Assembly (NCBI GenBank): GCA_963761735.1
Contig: CAVXHQ010000005.1
Span: 1,054,001-1,118,000 of the forward strand
From: CAVXHQ01 sp963761735
GTDB lineage: Bacteria; Pseudomonadota; Alphaproteobacteria; Rhodobacterales; Rhodobacteraceae
Direction: 5' to 3'
Length of the DNA: 64,000 nucleotides
Each line of letters starts with the position of its first letter. Position 1 is the first letter of the stretch. Below, in pieces: positions 42,223-50,370 of this stretch. The notes beneath the pieces were generated by a model. That model saw nothing but the letters and a program-made list of their open reading frames with translations, searched no databases and was not told the DNA's origin. Both the position numbers and the translations under genes were made by a program.

Positions 42223-42797
42223 TTGGCCTTATGGAAACCGCCGCCGCTGCGGCGACCGCTGCGACGGGCCCCGAAACCGCCCTGCGCGCGCTGCTCGCTC
42301 CGCTGCACGCAACGCTTGGGCTGAGGGACGGCGGACCGGACCTGCCCTGCGGGGTGACGCAATTTTTCGTGGCGGGGGCGTTCATTGTCACGCCGGACGC
42401 GGATTGGCATATGCTCACCGGCAACATCGATTTCCCGCCAGAGCAGGAACGTCTGATGATCCCGATCGGCGCGGGCCATCCCGGCCGGGTCCGCGCCAGC
42501 GCCGCGCCGTTGCATCTGCCCGATACAGAGGCGGTTTCCGGCGCGTTCAAGCAATACCTCAAGACCGCGCGCATGGGATCGGCGATCTATGTGCCGATGA
42601 TCTGGCAGGACCGGTTCCTGGGGCAGATCGTCATGGCGGGACGGGCAAAGGGGACGCTGGGCTCAGCGGATTTCGCGGTGATGCGGGCTGCCGGGCCGGT
42701 GGCCGCCGCCCTGTGGATCGCCCACGGCGGGCCCGACTGGCTGGCGCGGATGTACCCGCCCGATACGGCATTCCGGGTTGACCCCGAGGGAATGTGA
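42219..42797 (+). CDS. GAF-domain protein
   Basis: This 192-residue protein appears to be a single GAF-like domain: FFVAGAFIVTPDADWHMLTG, NIDFPPEQERLMIPIGAGHP, a central VSGAFKQYLKTARMGSAIYV and PMIWQDRFLGQIVMAGRAKG, LGSADFAVMRAAGPVAAALW. GAF domains bind small molecules; no DNA-binding or enzymatic domain accompanies it. It is coupled (ATGA) to the enoyl-CoA hydratase gene inside a catabolic operon, so it may sense or sequester a pathway compound. Function unknown; an ATG at 42231 is an alternative start. Confidence 0.6.
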   Translation: MIGLMETAAAAATAATGPETALRALLAPLHATLGLRDGGPDLPCGVTQFFVAGAFIVTPDADWHMLTGNIDFPPEQERLMIPIGAGHPGRVRASAAPLHLPDTEAVSGAFKQYLKTARMGSAIYVPMIWQDRFLGQIVMAGRAKGTLGSADFAVMRAAGPVAAALWIAHGGPDWLARMYPPDTAFRVDPEGM

Positions 42798-42881
42798 GGG
42801 TGCCGCCCCCGCCCCCGATACCGGCATCAACCACCGGCAACGTTACGTCCAAATCCCAATCCCGATCGAGGAGCATCCCGC

Positions 42882-43631
42882 ATGAGCCGTGACACCCTTG
42901 GACACCGCGCCAAGATCGGCATCGTGATCCCGTCGACCAATACCAGCGTCGAGGCGGAAATGGCGTCGATGCAGCCGGTCGGCGTCACCAACCACACCGG
43001 ACGCATGGCGATTGCCAACAGCCCGCTGGGATCTGACGCCGAGTTCGAGGCGCTGATCGCGGCCCTCATTTCGAGCCAGCAGGCGGCCATCGACGGTGTC
43101 ATGTCGTGCGAGCCGGACCACCTGATCCTGGGATTGTCGGCGGAAACCTTCTGGGACGGGGCCGCCGCCGGGCGGGCGCAGACCGACGCGCTGCGCACGG
43201 CGCTCGGGATCGGCGTCAGCGCGGCGTCGGCGGCGCTCGTCGATGCGCTCCATGAATTCGGCCTGAAACGGATCGCCGTCCTGACACCCTATCAACCGGT
43301 CGGCGATGCCCGCGTCCGCAGCTTTTTCGACGCCTCGGGCATCGAGGTCGTGGCCCTTACCGGCCTGCGTTGCCCCAGCCCGGTGCAGACCGCCTGCGTG
43401 CCGCGACCGGACCTTGCGCGCGCCCTGACCGATCTTGCGCGCAGCGGTGCCGATGCCATCGTGCAGGTCGGCACCAATCTTCCCTGCGCGCGGATCGCGC
43501 GCGAGGCGTTCGACTGGCTCGGTCTTCCGGTTCTGGCCGCCAACACTGTGTTGTACCGCGATGCCCTGCGCCAGCTTGGCCTGTTGGACGATACGGCATT
43601 CTGCGCCGAATGGCTGCCGGTGGCTTCGTGA
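42882..43631 (+). CDS. Arylmalonate decarboxylase / maleate isomerase family protein (paralogue 2)
   Basis: A 249-residue paralogue of the gene at 22055, sharing GHRAKIGIVIPSTNTSVEAE, GLKRIAVLTPYQPVGDARVR and QVGTNLPC. Cys202 in GTNLPCARIA sits where arylmalonate decarboxylase (AMDase) has its only catalytic cysteine. The N-terminal-half cysteine of maleate isomerases and Asp/Glu racemases is absent (GLSAETFWDG, similar to AMDase GTSLSFYRG). The one-cysteine pattern points to decarboxylation or isomerisation through a planar carbanion rather than two-base racemisation. It is the last gene of the ABC-GMC operon; GAGGAG lies 8 bases before the ATG. Confidence 0.75.
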   Translation: MSRDTLGHRAKIGIVIPSTNTSVEAEMASMQPVGVTNHTGRMAIANSPLGSDAEFEALIAALISSQQAAIDGVMSCEPDHLILGLSAETFWDGAAAGRAQTDALRTALGIGVSAASAALVDALHEFGLKRIAVLTPYQPVGDARVRSFFDASGIEVVALTGLRCPSPVQTACVPRPDLARALTDLARSGADAIVQVGTNLPCARIAREAFDWLGLPVLAANTVLYRDALRQLGLLDDTAFCAEWLPVAS

Positions 43632-43645
43632 AAGGGTGCGGCTTT

Positions 43646-43661
43646 ATTTGTCCGGACAAAT
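43646..43661 (+). promoter_or_regulatory. Island palindrome, site 5 (TRAP-2 operon)
   Basis: A perfect ATTTGTCCGGACAAAT followed after two bases by TTGACC (43664-43669), a 17-base spacer and TAGGGT (43687-43692). The operator abuts the -35 element exactly as site 2 does for TRAP-1. The first TRAP-2 gene starts 37 bp after the palindrome, so the predicted transcript would have almost no leader. Confidence 0.78.
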
Positions 43662-43698
43662 ACTTGACCGTCCGACGACCGCCTTCTAGGGTTTCCGA

Positions 43699-44325
43699 AT
43701 GACGGACAGCAAACAGCGCACCTCCGGGGTGTTTGAGGCCATCGACCGGGCGGTGGCGGTGTGTGGCAGGCTGTTCGCCTGGACCGGCGGCGCGCTGATC
43801 CTGCTGATCGCCCTTCTGGTTGCGGGCGACGTGGTGTCGCGCAACCTGAACGGCACCACGCCGTTCCATGCGTTCGAGCTGAGCGCCTATCTCTTTGCCG
43901 CCGCCATAGCGTTCGGTTTTGCCAATACATTGACGACGGGCGGCAATATCCGGCTCGACGTCGTCTACGGGCTGTTTCCGGCGCGCGTCCGTCGCGGTCT
44001 CGACTTTTCGGCCCTCGCGGCGATGGCCGCGATGAGTATCCTGCTTGCGGTTTACGCTTGGCGGCTTGTGGCTGCCAACGCTGAACGCGGCGTGACCTCG
44101 GCCACCGGGATGGCGGTTCCGATTGCGGTCCCGCAGGGGATCTGGGCGCTGGGCCTGACGGTTTTTGCAGTCACCGCCGGGTGGCTGACCCTGCGCCACG
44201 GGATGTTTCTGGCGGCACGCAACCGGGGGGCCGCCGACCGGATCGGCGCCATCGGCACCTCCGAGAGCGATGAGGCGCTGGCCGAGGCGCGGGCGCGCAA
44301 TGAAACCACAGGCCGCGCCGCATGA
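43699..44325 (+). CDS. TRAP transporter small permease (DctQ type), system 2
   Basis: The 208-residue product has a cytoplasmic N-terminus and four predicted helices: LFAWTGGALILLIALLVAGD, the FHAFELSAYLFAAAIAFGFA helix with the conserved Glu, GLDFSALAAMAAMSILLAVY and GIWALGLTVFAVTAGWLTLR. A charged C-terminal tail makes it longer than system 1's subunit (172 residues). It is first in a three-gene TRAP operon in the order Q-M-P, whereas system 1 reads P-Q-M. Confidence 0.85.
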   Translation: MTDSKQRTSGVFEAIDRAVAVCGRLFAWTGGALILLIALLVAGDVVSRNLNGTTPFHAFELSAYLFAAAIAFGFANTLTTGGNIRLDVVYGLFPARVRRGLDFSALAAMAAMSILLAVYAWRLVAANAERGVTSATGMAVPIAVPQGIWALGLTVFAVTAGWLTLRHGMFLAARNRGAADRIGAIGTSESDEALAEARARNETTGRAA

Positions 44326-45611
44326 TCTCCGTGCTGATCGTCGTTCTGTTCGGTCTTCTGGCCCTCGGCCTTCCGGTGGCGGCGGTCCTGCTGGTAACAG
44401 GTCTCACGCTCGATCAGCTGTTCTCGTTCTTTCCGGTGTCGCCCGCGCTGGCAGAGCTCGTCTGGGGCGGGTCCACCAGTTTCTCGCTCGTCGCCGTGCC
44501 GCTGTTCATCTTGACGGGCGAATTGCTGCTCGGCTCGGGGATCGCGCAACGCATGTTCCATGCTCTCGACAAATGGGTGCGCTGGATCCCCGGCGGGCTG
44601 TTGCACACCAATATCGCCTCCTGCGCGCTGTTTTCCGCCACGTCGGGATCGTCGGTCGCCTCGGCGGCGACGATCGGGACGGTCGCGGTGCCGCAGATGA
44701 AGGCGGGCGGCTATGCGCCGCCGCTGTTTCTGGGCTCCATCGCGGCGGGGGGCACGCTGGGCATCCTGATCCCGCCGTCGATCAACATGATCATCTACGG
44801 CGTTCTGGCCGAGGTTTCCATCGGCCGGCTGTACCTCGCGGGTCTGATCCCCGGCATTCTGCTGGCCTGTCTGTTCTCGCTGGCCGTCGTCGTGTTGTGC
44901 AGCCTCTGGCCCCATCTCGGCGGCCCGCGCGGTCTGCGCGAAAGCTGGCGGGTCCGGTTCTCTGTCCTGCCGGCGATGCTGCCGCCGCTGCTGTTGTTTG
45001 CCCTGATGGTCGGCTCGATCTACTCGGGCTTTGCCACGCCGACAGAGGCCGCGGCTCTTGGCGTGCTGGGCGCGCTGGCACTGACCGCATCGGTCCGCCG
45101 GCTGAGTTTTGCGATGCTGATCCACGCGTTCGAACGCACCATGCGCACCACCTGCATGGTGATGCTGATCGTGCTGGCCGCCCTGATCCTCAACTTCGTC
45201 ATGGTCGCCGTGGGTTTGACGGGACAGATCCGCGACTATGTCTCGGGCCTGGATGTGGCCCCGTTGACGGTGATGCTGACGATTGTCGCGATCTATCTGG
45301 TGTTGGGGTGTTTCATGGAGACGCTGTCGCTGATGATCGCCACGACCCCCATCGTCGTGCCGATCGTCACCGGTCTGGGATACGATCCGATCTGGTTCGG
45401 GGTGCTGTTCATGGTTCTCATCGAGGCGGCGCTGATTACGCCGCCGATCGGGGTGAACCTTTTCGTCGTGCAATCGGTGCGCGGGCCCGGCCCGTTCAGC
45501 GATGTCACCCGCGGCGCTGTGCCGTTTCTCGCGATGATGCTCGTGATGATCGGCCTGCTGCTTGCCTTTCCCGCTCTTGCCACCTGGCTTCCGCAATTCG
45601 TGCGGGGCTGA
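44322..45611 (+). CDS. TRAP transporter large permease (DctM type), system 2
   Basis: A 429-residue DctM protein with PLFILTGELLLGSGIAQRMF, the TSGSSVASAATIGTVAVPQM loop, LGILIPPSINMIIYGVLAEV, SGFATPTEAAALGVLGALAL and TPPIGVNLFVVQSVRGPGPF. It forms the translocation pathway driven by an ion gradient. Coupled by a four-base overlap to the DctQ gene. Sequence differs considerably from the large permease at 18945, so the two TRAP systems are not a recent duplication. Confidence 0.88.
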   Translation: MISVLIVVLFGLLALGLPVAAVLLVTGLTLDQLFSFFPVSPALAELVWGGSTSFSLVAVPLFILTGELLLGSGIAQRMFHALDKWVRWIPGGLLHTNIASCALFSATSGSSVASAATIGTVAVPQMKAGGYAPPLFLGSIAAGGTLGILIPPSINMIIYGVLAEVSIGRLYLAGLIPGILLACLFSLAVVVLCSLWPHLGGPRGLRESWRVRFSVLPAMLPPLLLFALMVGSIYSGFATPTEAAALGVLGALALTASVRRLSFAMLIHAFERTMRTTCMVMLIVLAALILNFVMVAVGLTGQIRDYVSGLDVAPLTVMLTIVAIYLVLGCFMETLSLMIATTPIVVPIVTGLGYDPIWFGVLFMVLIEAALITPPIGVNLFVVQSVRGPGPFSDVTRGAVPFLAMMLVMIGLLLAFPALATWLPQFVRG

Positions 45612-45637
45612 TTTCAACCACCGAAAGGGAACTTTCC

Positions 45638-46681
45638 ATGACACCACACCATATCGCATCGGTCTGCGCTGCACTGGCTCTGCTGGCGGGCCCCGTCGCG
45701 GCCCAGACCCTGCCCGAAACCAGCGTCACCGTCATCGGCAATCTTGGCATCACCACGCAAAGCCAGCTTCTCGAAGAGCCGTTCTGGACCGAAGAGGTGA
45801 CCGAGGCCTCCGGCGGCGCGATCACCGGCAATTTCCGTACCTGGAACGAGATGGGCCTCAAAGGACCGGAAATCTTCGGTCTGCTGTCCGAAGGCGTGAT
45901 GAACATCGCGACCGCCCAGCTTGGCCACCATTCCGGCGCCGCCCCGATGAACGACGGCACCGACCTTGCGGGTCTGTCCACCTCGTTCGAGGAATTCCGG
46001 GCGGTGTCCGACGCGTTCTTCCCCGAGCTTGCCGGCTACTACCGCGAGGAACTGGGGCTGGAGCTGCTGACGCTGCAATCCTATCAAAGCCAGATCATGT
46101 ATTGCCGCGACGAGATTACCGGCCTCACCGACCTCGACGGGCGCCGGGTGCGCACCTCTGGCGCGTCGCAGGGTGAATTCGTGGCGCATTTCGGCGGATC
46201 CGGCGTCGACGTCGCCTTTGGCGAGGTCCAGCAGGCGCTGGAACAGGGGGTCGTCGATTGTGCCATTACCGGTACGCTGGGCGGCTATTCCGCCCGCTGG
46301 TACGAGGCGGCGAATTACCTTTACGTGCTGCCGGTCAACTTCGGCGCCGGGGCCACCGCCGCGAATGGCGAATGGTGGGATGGCCAGCCGGTCGAGGTGC
46401 AGAACTTTCTGCGCACGCAGATCAGCGACCTGTCGGACCGGATGTGGGCGCTCAACGCCGAAGAGAATGCCATCGGCATCGCCTGCAATACCACCGGCCC
46501 GTGCCCGCTCGGAGAGCCGGGGGGCATGACGCTCGTCACGCCGTCGGAAGCCGACCTCGACCTGCGCCGCGAGGCATTGGTCCAAAGCGTCCTGCCGGGC
46601 TGGATCTCGCGGTGCGGGGACGTGTGCCGCGCCTCCTATGAAAGCGCATTGGTCGATATTACGGGCATCGCCATCGAATAA
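45638..46681 (+). CDS. TRAP transporter substrate-binding protein (DctP type), system 2
   Basis: This 347-residue periplasmic protein has a Sec signal peptide (HHIASVCAALALLAGPVAAQ). Family features: TEASGGAITGNFRTWNEMGL, LSEGVMNIATAQLGHHSG, the ligand-binding arginine in LDGRRVRTSGASQGEFVAHF (about residue 170-180) and QALEQGVVDCAITGTLGGYS. Extra cysteines near the C-terminus (CNTTGPC, CGDVC) may form disulfides and are not usual in short DctP proteins. AAGGGA precedes the ATG. Ligand unknown, probably a carboxylate from the island's pathway. It is the last island gene, followed by a hairpin. Confidence 0.87.
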   Translation: MTPHHIASVCAALALLAGPVAAQTLPETSVTVIGNLGITTQSQLLEEPFWTEEVTEASGGAITGNFRTWNEMGLKGPEIFGLLSEGVMNIATAQLGHHSGAAPMNDGTDLAGLSTSFEEFRAVSDAFFPELAGYYREELGLELLTLQSYQSQIMYCRDEITGLTDLDGRRVRTSGASQGEFVAHFGGSGVDVAFGEVQQALEQGVVDCAITGTLGGYSARWYEAANYLYVLPVNFGAGATAANGEWWDGQPVEVQNFLRTQISDLSDRMWALNAEENAIGIACNTTGPCPLGEPGGMTLVTPSEADLDLRREALVQSVLPGWISRCGDVCRASYESALVDITGIAIE

Positions 46682-46688
46682 AGGTGCC

Positions 46689-46717
46689 TCGGCTGCGCGA
46701 ACGATGCGCGCAGCCGA
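46689..46717 (+). terminator. Probable terminator at the right end of the island
   Basis: TCGGCTGCGC (46689-46698) and GCGCAGCCGA (46708-46717) form a perfect 10-bp stem with a 9-base loop just 8 bp after the TRAP-2 stop codon. A T-rich stretch begins about 12 bases later rather than directly, so termination could be rho-assisted. Confidence 0.6.
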
Positions 46718-47304
46718 TCACATCCGGTCTTTTGTATTTCCGGCCGTTTGCGATCCGGGTATTGATTTCGGGTCGATCCGCCTTCCAGATAATTTTTTTG
46801 TATATATTTTCCTTAATAGGGATTTCGAATCGGCTATTGCGGTGAATAAAGGCGCAGGTACGGACCAGATACGTCAGGTCGATTGAAACGTGCTCGACGG
46901 CAATGATCCCTTGCTAAATCCAGTCGTTCGACGAACCGAGCTTCCGGCGCCGCCTTTCTCGCCCTGCCCAGCGCCGCGGCGGAGACATCGAACCTGGTGG
47001 CCTGTGCCCCGGCGCCGACCGGTCTCCCCGCGACAATTCCATTCCGCAATACGGATCGAGCGTGGTGCTCCGGCCCGCCGTCACTCCTCACGTTTCAATT
47101 CGACGGGCCCCGGTGTCGACAATCAAGATTTATCCGGAATTTCGATTGCTCGGCGTGCCCCCTGAAACGTCTGGCCCTTTGCTGACATTCACAGTGCCGC
47201 CAGCCGACGCCATGTGGCGTTGCAACGGCAAACCATTCGAGGACAGGCGGCCGCACGCGCATTTGATCGGCAACCATGCCGGCATTTCCGCCGCTCGGCT
47301 TGCG
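46718..47304. other. Intergenic region without a recognisable gene
   Basis: This stretch is 587 bp, with an AT-rich part around 46790-46840 unlike the island genes. Short open frames exist in several directions, but none shows a convincing family, start site or codon pattern. It may be a worn gene remnant; I cannot name it. Confidence 0.4.
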
Positions 47305-47994
47305 TCAATTCGTTGGCGGCGCAACGGTCTTTTGCGAAACCTGCATCGTTTTTCCGGATCTTATTCTGCTCACGGTCCACAACAACGGGCTTGTCAGCGC
47401 GGCAAGGAACAATGCGGTTCCGATCACGCGCACGGTCAACAATTCGCCTTTCACCGCCGACCCACCAACGAAGAGTATCAGGGCGATCAGGTGTATCGCG
47501 ATCCGTTGGACACGTATCCAGCCTGCTTTTTCACCCCGCGTGAGGGCCAGGACCGCATCCAATGGCCACCATATTGCAATCACCATCCCCGGCCAGAATG
47601 CGCTGACCCGTGTCGTTGACGTCATCCAGCCGAAATCGCCGCCGAAAAAGCCGAACATGCTGACCGCCAGATGAACGAGATAGGCGACGGCGCCGATCGA
47701 CCAGCAGGACAGCCAGACGGTCCAGGCGAGGCCGGAGCCATTTCTGAACCAGAAGGCCGTATAGGCCGGAATGAGAAGGACGAGAGCAACCCAGGCCGTA
47801 AAGGCGGATTGATACAGGCCAAGTGCGTCACCGGCGGTCACGTCCGGACCGGGCGTCGGCATTGCGTCGCTCGGCGGTGGCGAGAGCGACAGCAAACCGC
47901 TGGCTTGCAATCTCCAGGCCGCCACAATGGCCAAAAACGTCAAACCAAGGCAAACGAGGCCTACTGTGCTCCACACATACCCTGGTTTCTGCAT
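47305..47994 (-). CDS. Multi-span membrane protein of unknown function
   Basis: About 229 residues from the ATG at 47994 (an in-frame TTG at 48045 would add 17). Six hydrophobic helices are visible: TVGLVCLGLTFLAIVAAW, AFTAWVALVLLIPAYTAFWF, SCWSIGAVAYLVHLAVSMFG, MVIAIWWPLDAVLAL, IAIHLIALILFVGGSA and VIGTALFLAALTSPLLWTV. A Pro/Ser-rich loop lies between helices 1 and 2. I do not recognise the family and no motif suggests a transported substrate. It is isolated between two gene-poor stretches next to insertion-sequence debris. The consistent six-helix pattern supports a real protein. Confidence 0.6.
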   Translation of the reverse strand: MQKPGYVWSTVGLVCLGLTFLAIVAAWRLQASGLLSLSPPPSDAMPTPGPDVTAGDALGLYQSAFTAWVALVLLIPAYTAFWFRNGSGLAWTVWLSCWSIGAVAYLVHLAVSMFGFFGGDFGWMTSTTRVSAFWPGMVIAIWWPLDAVLALTRGEKAGWIRVQRIAIHLIALILFVGGSAVKGELLTVRVIGTALFLAALTSPLLWTVSRIRSGKTMQVSQKTVAPPTN

Positions 47995-48715
47995 GTCACC
48001 TGTCCACTGTCGCCGAACGGTGTCATGCGACAGATCGTCGGTCAAGTTCCGCGGCTATCGCACCAATGTCACCGTGACTGAAAGCGGAGACTCGCCACGG
48101 TACGGCATGAAAGTGACCGCTCTGAGTAGCCTGAAAGAGCTGCGGACCACGAAGGGCATTCCTTGCCCGTACCGGGTGCCGCAGTGCAGCCTTGCCACAA
48201 CAAACCTTCGGCAGGCGGTCGGCGAGGCGGCGACGCGATGGGCAGTTCTGTGAAAGAAGCGGACTTTGCGGCGGTGCAGCGGCGTCGTTGCCCTCATCGT
48301 TGTGAGGATGCGCTTTGCGAATCCCGAGTGTCAGCCGAGGCGCATGCCAAGGCCTTCTGCCCGTTGCCGCGCAACCGACCGGTCCGATGACACCGCGTCG
48401 CCGGGGCCGCGTGGTGCGCTTTCGGGCCGGTTCGATCCGGACACGGTCTGGCACGCCGGGAAGACCGCAAAGCGGCCATCCGGAAACCTTTTGCGATGGC
48501 GCCGTGCCGGTCTGTCGCACTATGCGGGTTCGGTTCGGTTGGCCGCCGAGACGGACAGCAGGGCTGGTCGAGAGCCTCTTCGAGCCCGTTGAAGATGGCC
48601 GGCCTCGACAGCCCCGTGCCGGACTTTCCGACACTGTGCCGACGCCAGGCGAGGATTGCGGTTCAGATCCCGTTTCGCGGTTCCGGCGGACCCTGCGGTT
48701 GCGGGTGGATTGCAG
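47995..48715. other. Gene-poor stretch between membrane protein and IS debris
   Basis: About 720 bp with only overlapping frames lacking recognisable similarity. Part may be the worn 3' end of the IS5-type element annotated at 48716-48880, since that fragment reads in this direction. I could not recover further transposase motifs with confidence. Confidence 0.4.
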
Positions 48716-48880
48716 TTCCGGCAGGAGCGGACTGCCGCCCTGACGGCTGCACATGAACTCGACCGCCCGGATATCGCCTGTTCCCGCATCCCAGGCGATA
48801 TGCACCCTGCGCCATTGCCCGCGGCGTGAGGGGCCCGTGTTTGCGAAGCCGCCACGCCCCATCGCCGCGAAACGTGACAC
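48716..48880 (-). pseudogene. IS5-family transposase fragment
   Basis: On the minus strand GPSRRGQWRRVHIAWDAGTG, DIRAVEFMCSRQGGSPLLPELQS matches the N-terminal catalytic block of IS5-type transposases (family pattern GPSRRRxWRKVHLAIDAxTGEIRAVE, with the aspartate of IDA as a catalytic acid). Downstream sequence breaks into different frames. Only about 50 residues are clear. It marks the right-hand insertion-sequence cluster beyond the island. Confidence 0.6.
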
Positions 48881-48934
48881 CTGTGCTACCGCAAAACCGG
48901 ATCAGCGCAACAACGCCTCCGGGGAGAGACGGAT

Positions 48935-49540
48935 ATGAGTAAGGCGTTTCGGTTGACGAATGCGTTCGAACGGGACGCTGTGGCGCAGGTTATTGAGCGC
49001 GGATACGCGGTCAGCGAAGTGGCGGAACGGCTCGGGGGCAGCACCAGGTCGCTGTACATCTGGCAGGTGCGGTCTTCGAAGTCGGCCCGACTTCGAGGCG
49101 CTGAGCCAGATTTGGCAACCGAGCTCGGGCGGGTCGAAAAGCAACCGGCCCGCGTGACCGAGGAGCGCGACATTCCAAAATGGGCGACCGCGTACTTCGC
49201 GCGAGAGGCTCAGTGGCGTACGCGTTTATTGCGGCTCACCGGTCCGGGTTTTCGGTCCGCGCCGTGTGCCGCGTGCTGATGGTTCGTTTCAGCGAGTTGT
49301 ACGCATGGCATAAAGAACCGTTAAGCCTGCGTGCGCCTGAAGATGTGCGACAGACGGATTTGATCCAGCAAGCATGGGCAGATAGCGGCAAAGTCTACGG
49401 ATACCGTAAGCTGCGTGACGATCCGCGCGACGCGGGCGCGATTTGTTCAGAGAACCGTGTTGCGCGTTTGGCCCGTTTGGCAGGCATCGCAGCACGGACT
49501 GGCGACAAGTGCCGCCCTCGTGCCCCGGCACGGCACAGAT
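48935..49540 (+). pseudogene. IS3-family element remnant (OrfA plus start of OrfB)
   Basis: OrfA reads from the ATG at 48935: MSKAFRLTNAFERDAVAQVI, ERGYAVSEVAERLGGSTRSL, and RVTEERDIPKWATAYFARE, the helix-turn-helix and leucine-zipper region of IS3-type OrfA. OrfB follows in another frame from about 49210: VAYAFIAAHRSGFSVRAVCR, QAWADSGKVYGYRKLRDDPR, NRVARLARLAGIAARTGDK, then stops matching at about 49540, before the catalytic core. Frameshifts and truncation make it inactive. It directly precedes the truncated cytochrome P450, which it may have disrupted. Confidence 0.72.
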
Positions 49541-49619
49541 CCGTCCGTCCAGTGCGATATGGAATAGTTCCGCCTGGTCGTTCGGTTCGGGCAGGCCCGC
49601 GCCGTTTGAGCTACCGATA

Positions 49620-50370
49620 GATCTGGCGTCGGTCGGACTTTCGCCGATATCGCGCGGCCCTTTGCCTGCGATGTCATGGCGCGGTTCGTCGGGCCGGGCC
49701 GCGATCATGTGGCCGTAAAAACCGCGACGCAGGGTTTTTTCCACGTTTTCGCGCCGGTCACCGATCCGGCGGCCTTTGCTGCGGCGAACGGTGCCATCGC
49801 GGTTGCGCGGGACTGGCTGATGGCCGCCACGCAGACGGCGCCGCCGGAGAGTCTGATCGGCGCCTAGCGGCACGGCGGGACGGGCCACGCGCAAATCGCG
49901 GACAACGCCTTTCTCGCGCGTGTCGACGGGGTCGAGAACATCGGGGCCGCCCGTGCGATCGCTTTCGAAACCCTCGCGCCGCGCGAAATCGACATCGCCT
50001 GCGAAAAAACCCTGAGCGCCGCGATCCTCGAATGTCTGCGCCAGTCCTCGCCCGCGCAACTGATCCCGCGCGTCCTGCGCCGGCAGACCGATCTTGCGGG
50101 GGCAACCCGCCCCGAAGGGGTGCCGGTTTACCTGGCGCCGGGGGCGGTAAATCCCGGCCCTGCGGCTTTCCCCGATCCGCTGACGTTCCGGCCGGACCGC
50201 AAGACGCCGCCGCTGCGGGCGTTCGGTCAGGGGCGGCACAATTGTATCGGACAACCGTTTGCGCTGTTGCAGGTGTCGCGGCCAGACGTCGTTCGACATG
50301 CCGGGGCAGGCCTGACCGGGATTGTGGACATCTCGTTGCGAACGGCAGGCCCCGCGCGGGTGCCGCCCGT
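49620..50370 (+). pseudogene. Cytochrome P450 remnant
   Basis: A plus-strand frame encodes P450-like pieces in the right order: PFACDVMARFVGPG, an I-helix segment DNAFLARVDGVENIGAARAI, the K-helix region ETLAPREIDIACEKTLSAAI then SSPAQLIPRVLRR, the DPLTFRPDRK meander and the heme-thiolate loop AFGQGRHNCIGQPFALLQV with its cysteine. There is an in-frame TAG at 49865-49867 and the N-terminal half is missing, replaced by IS3-type sequence. The 3' end overlaps the end of the photolyase-like gene. Not functional. Confidence 0.7.

Noticed and set aside
46682..49540. A repeat of the tRNA-Gly 3' end as right attachment site of the island
   Set aside because: I looked for TTCGATTCCCGCC-like sequence near the right end and found none; tRNA-targeted integration is therefore unproven.
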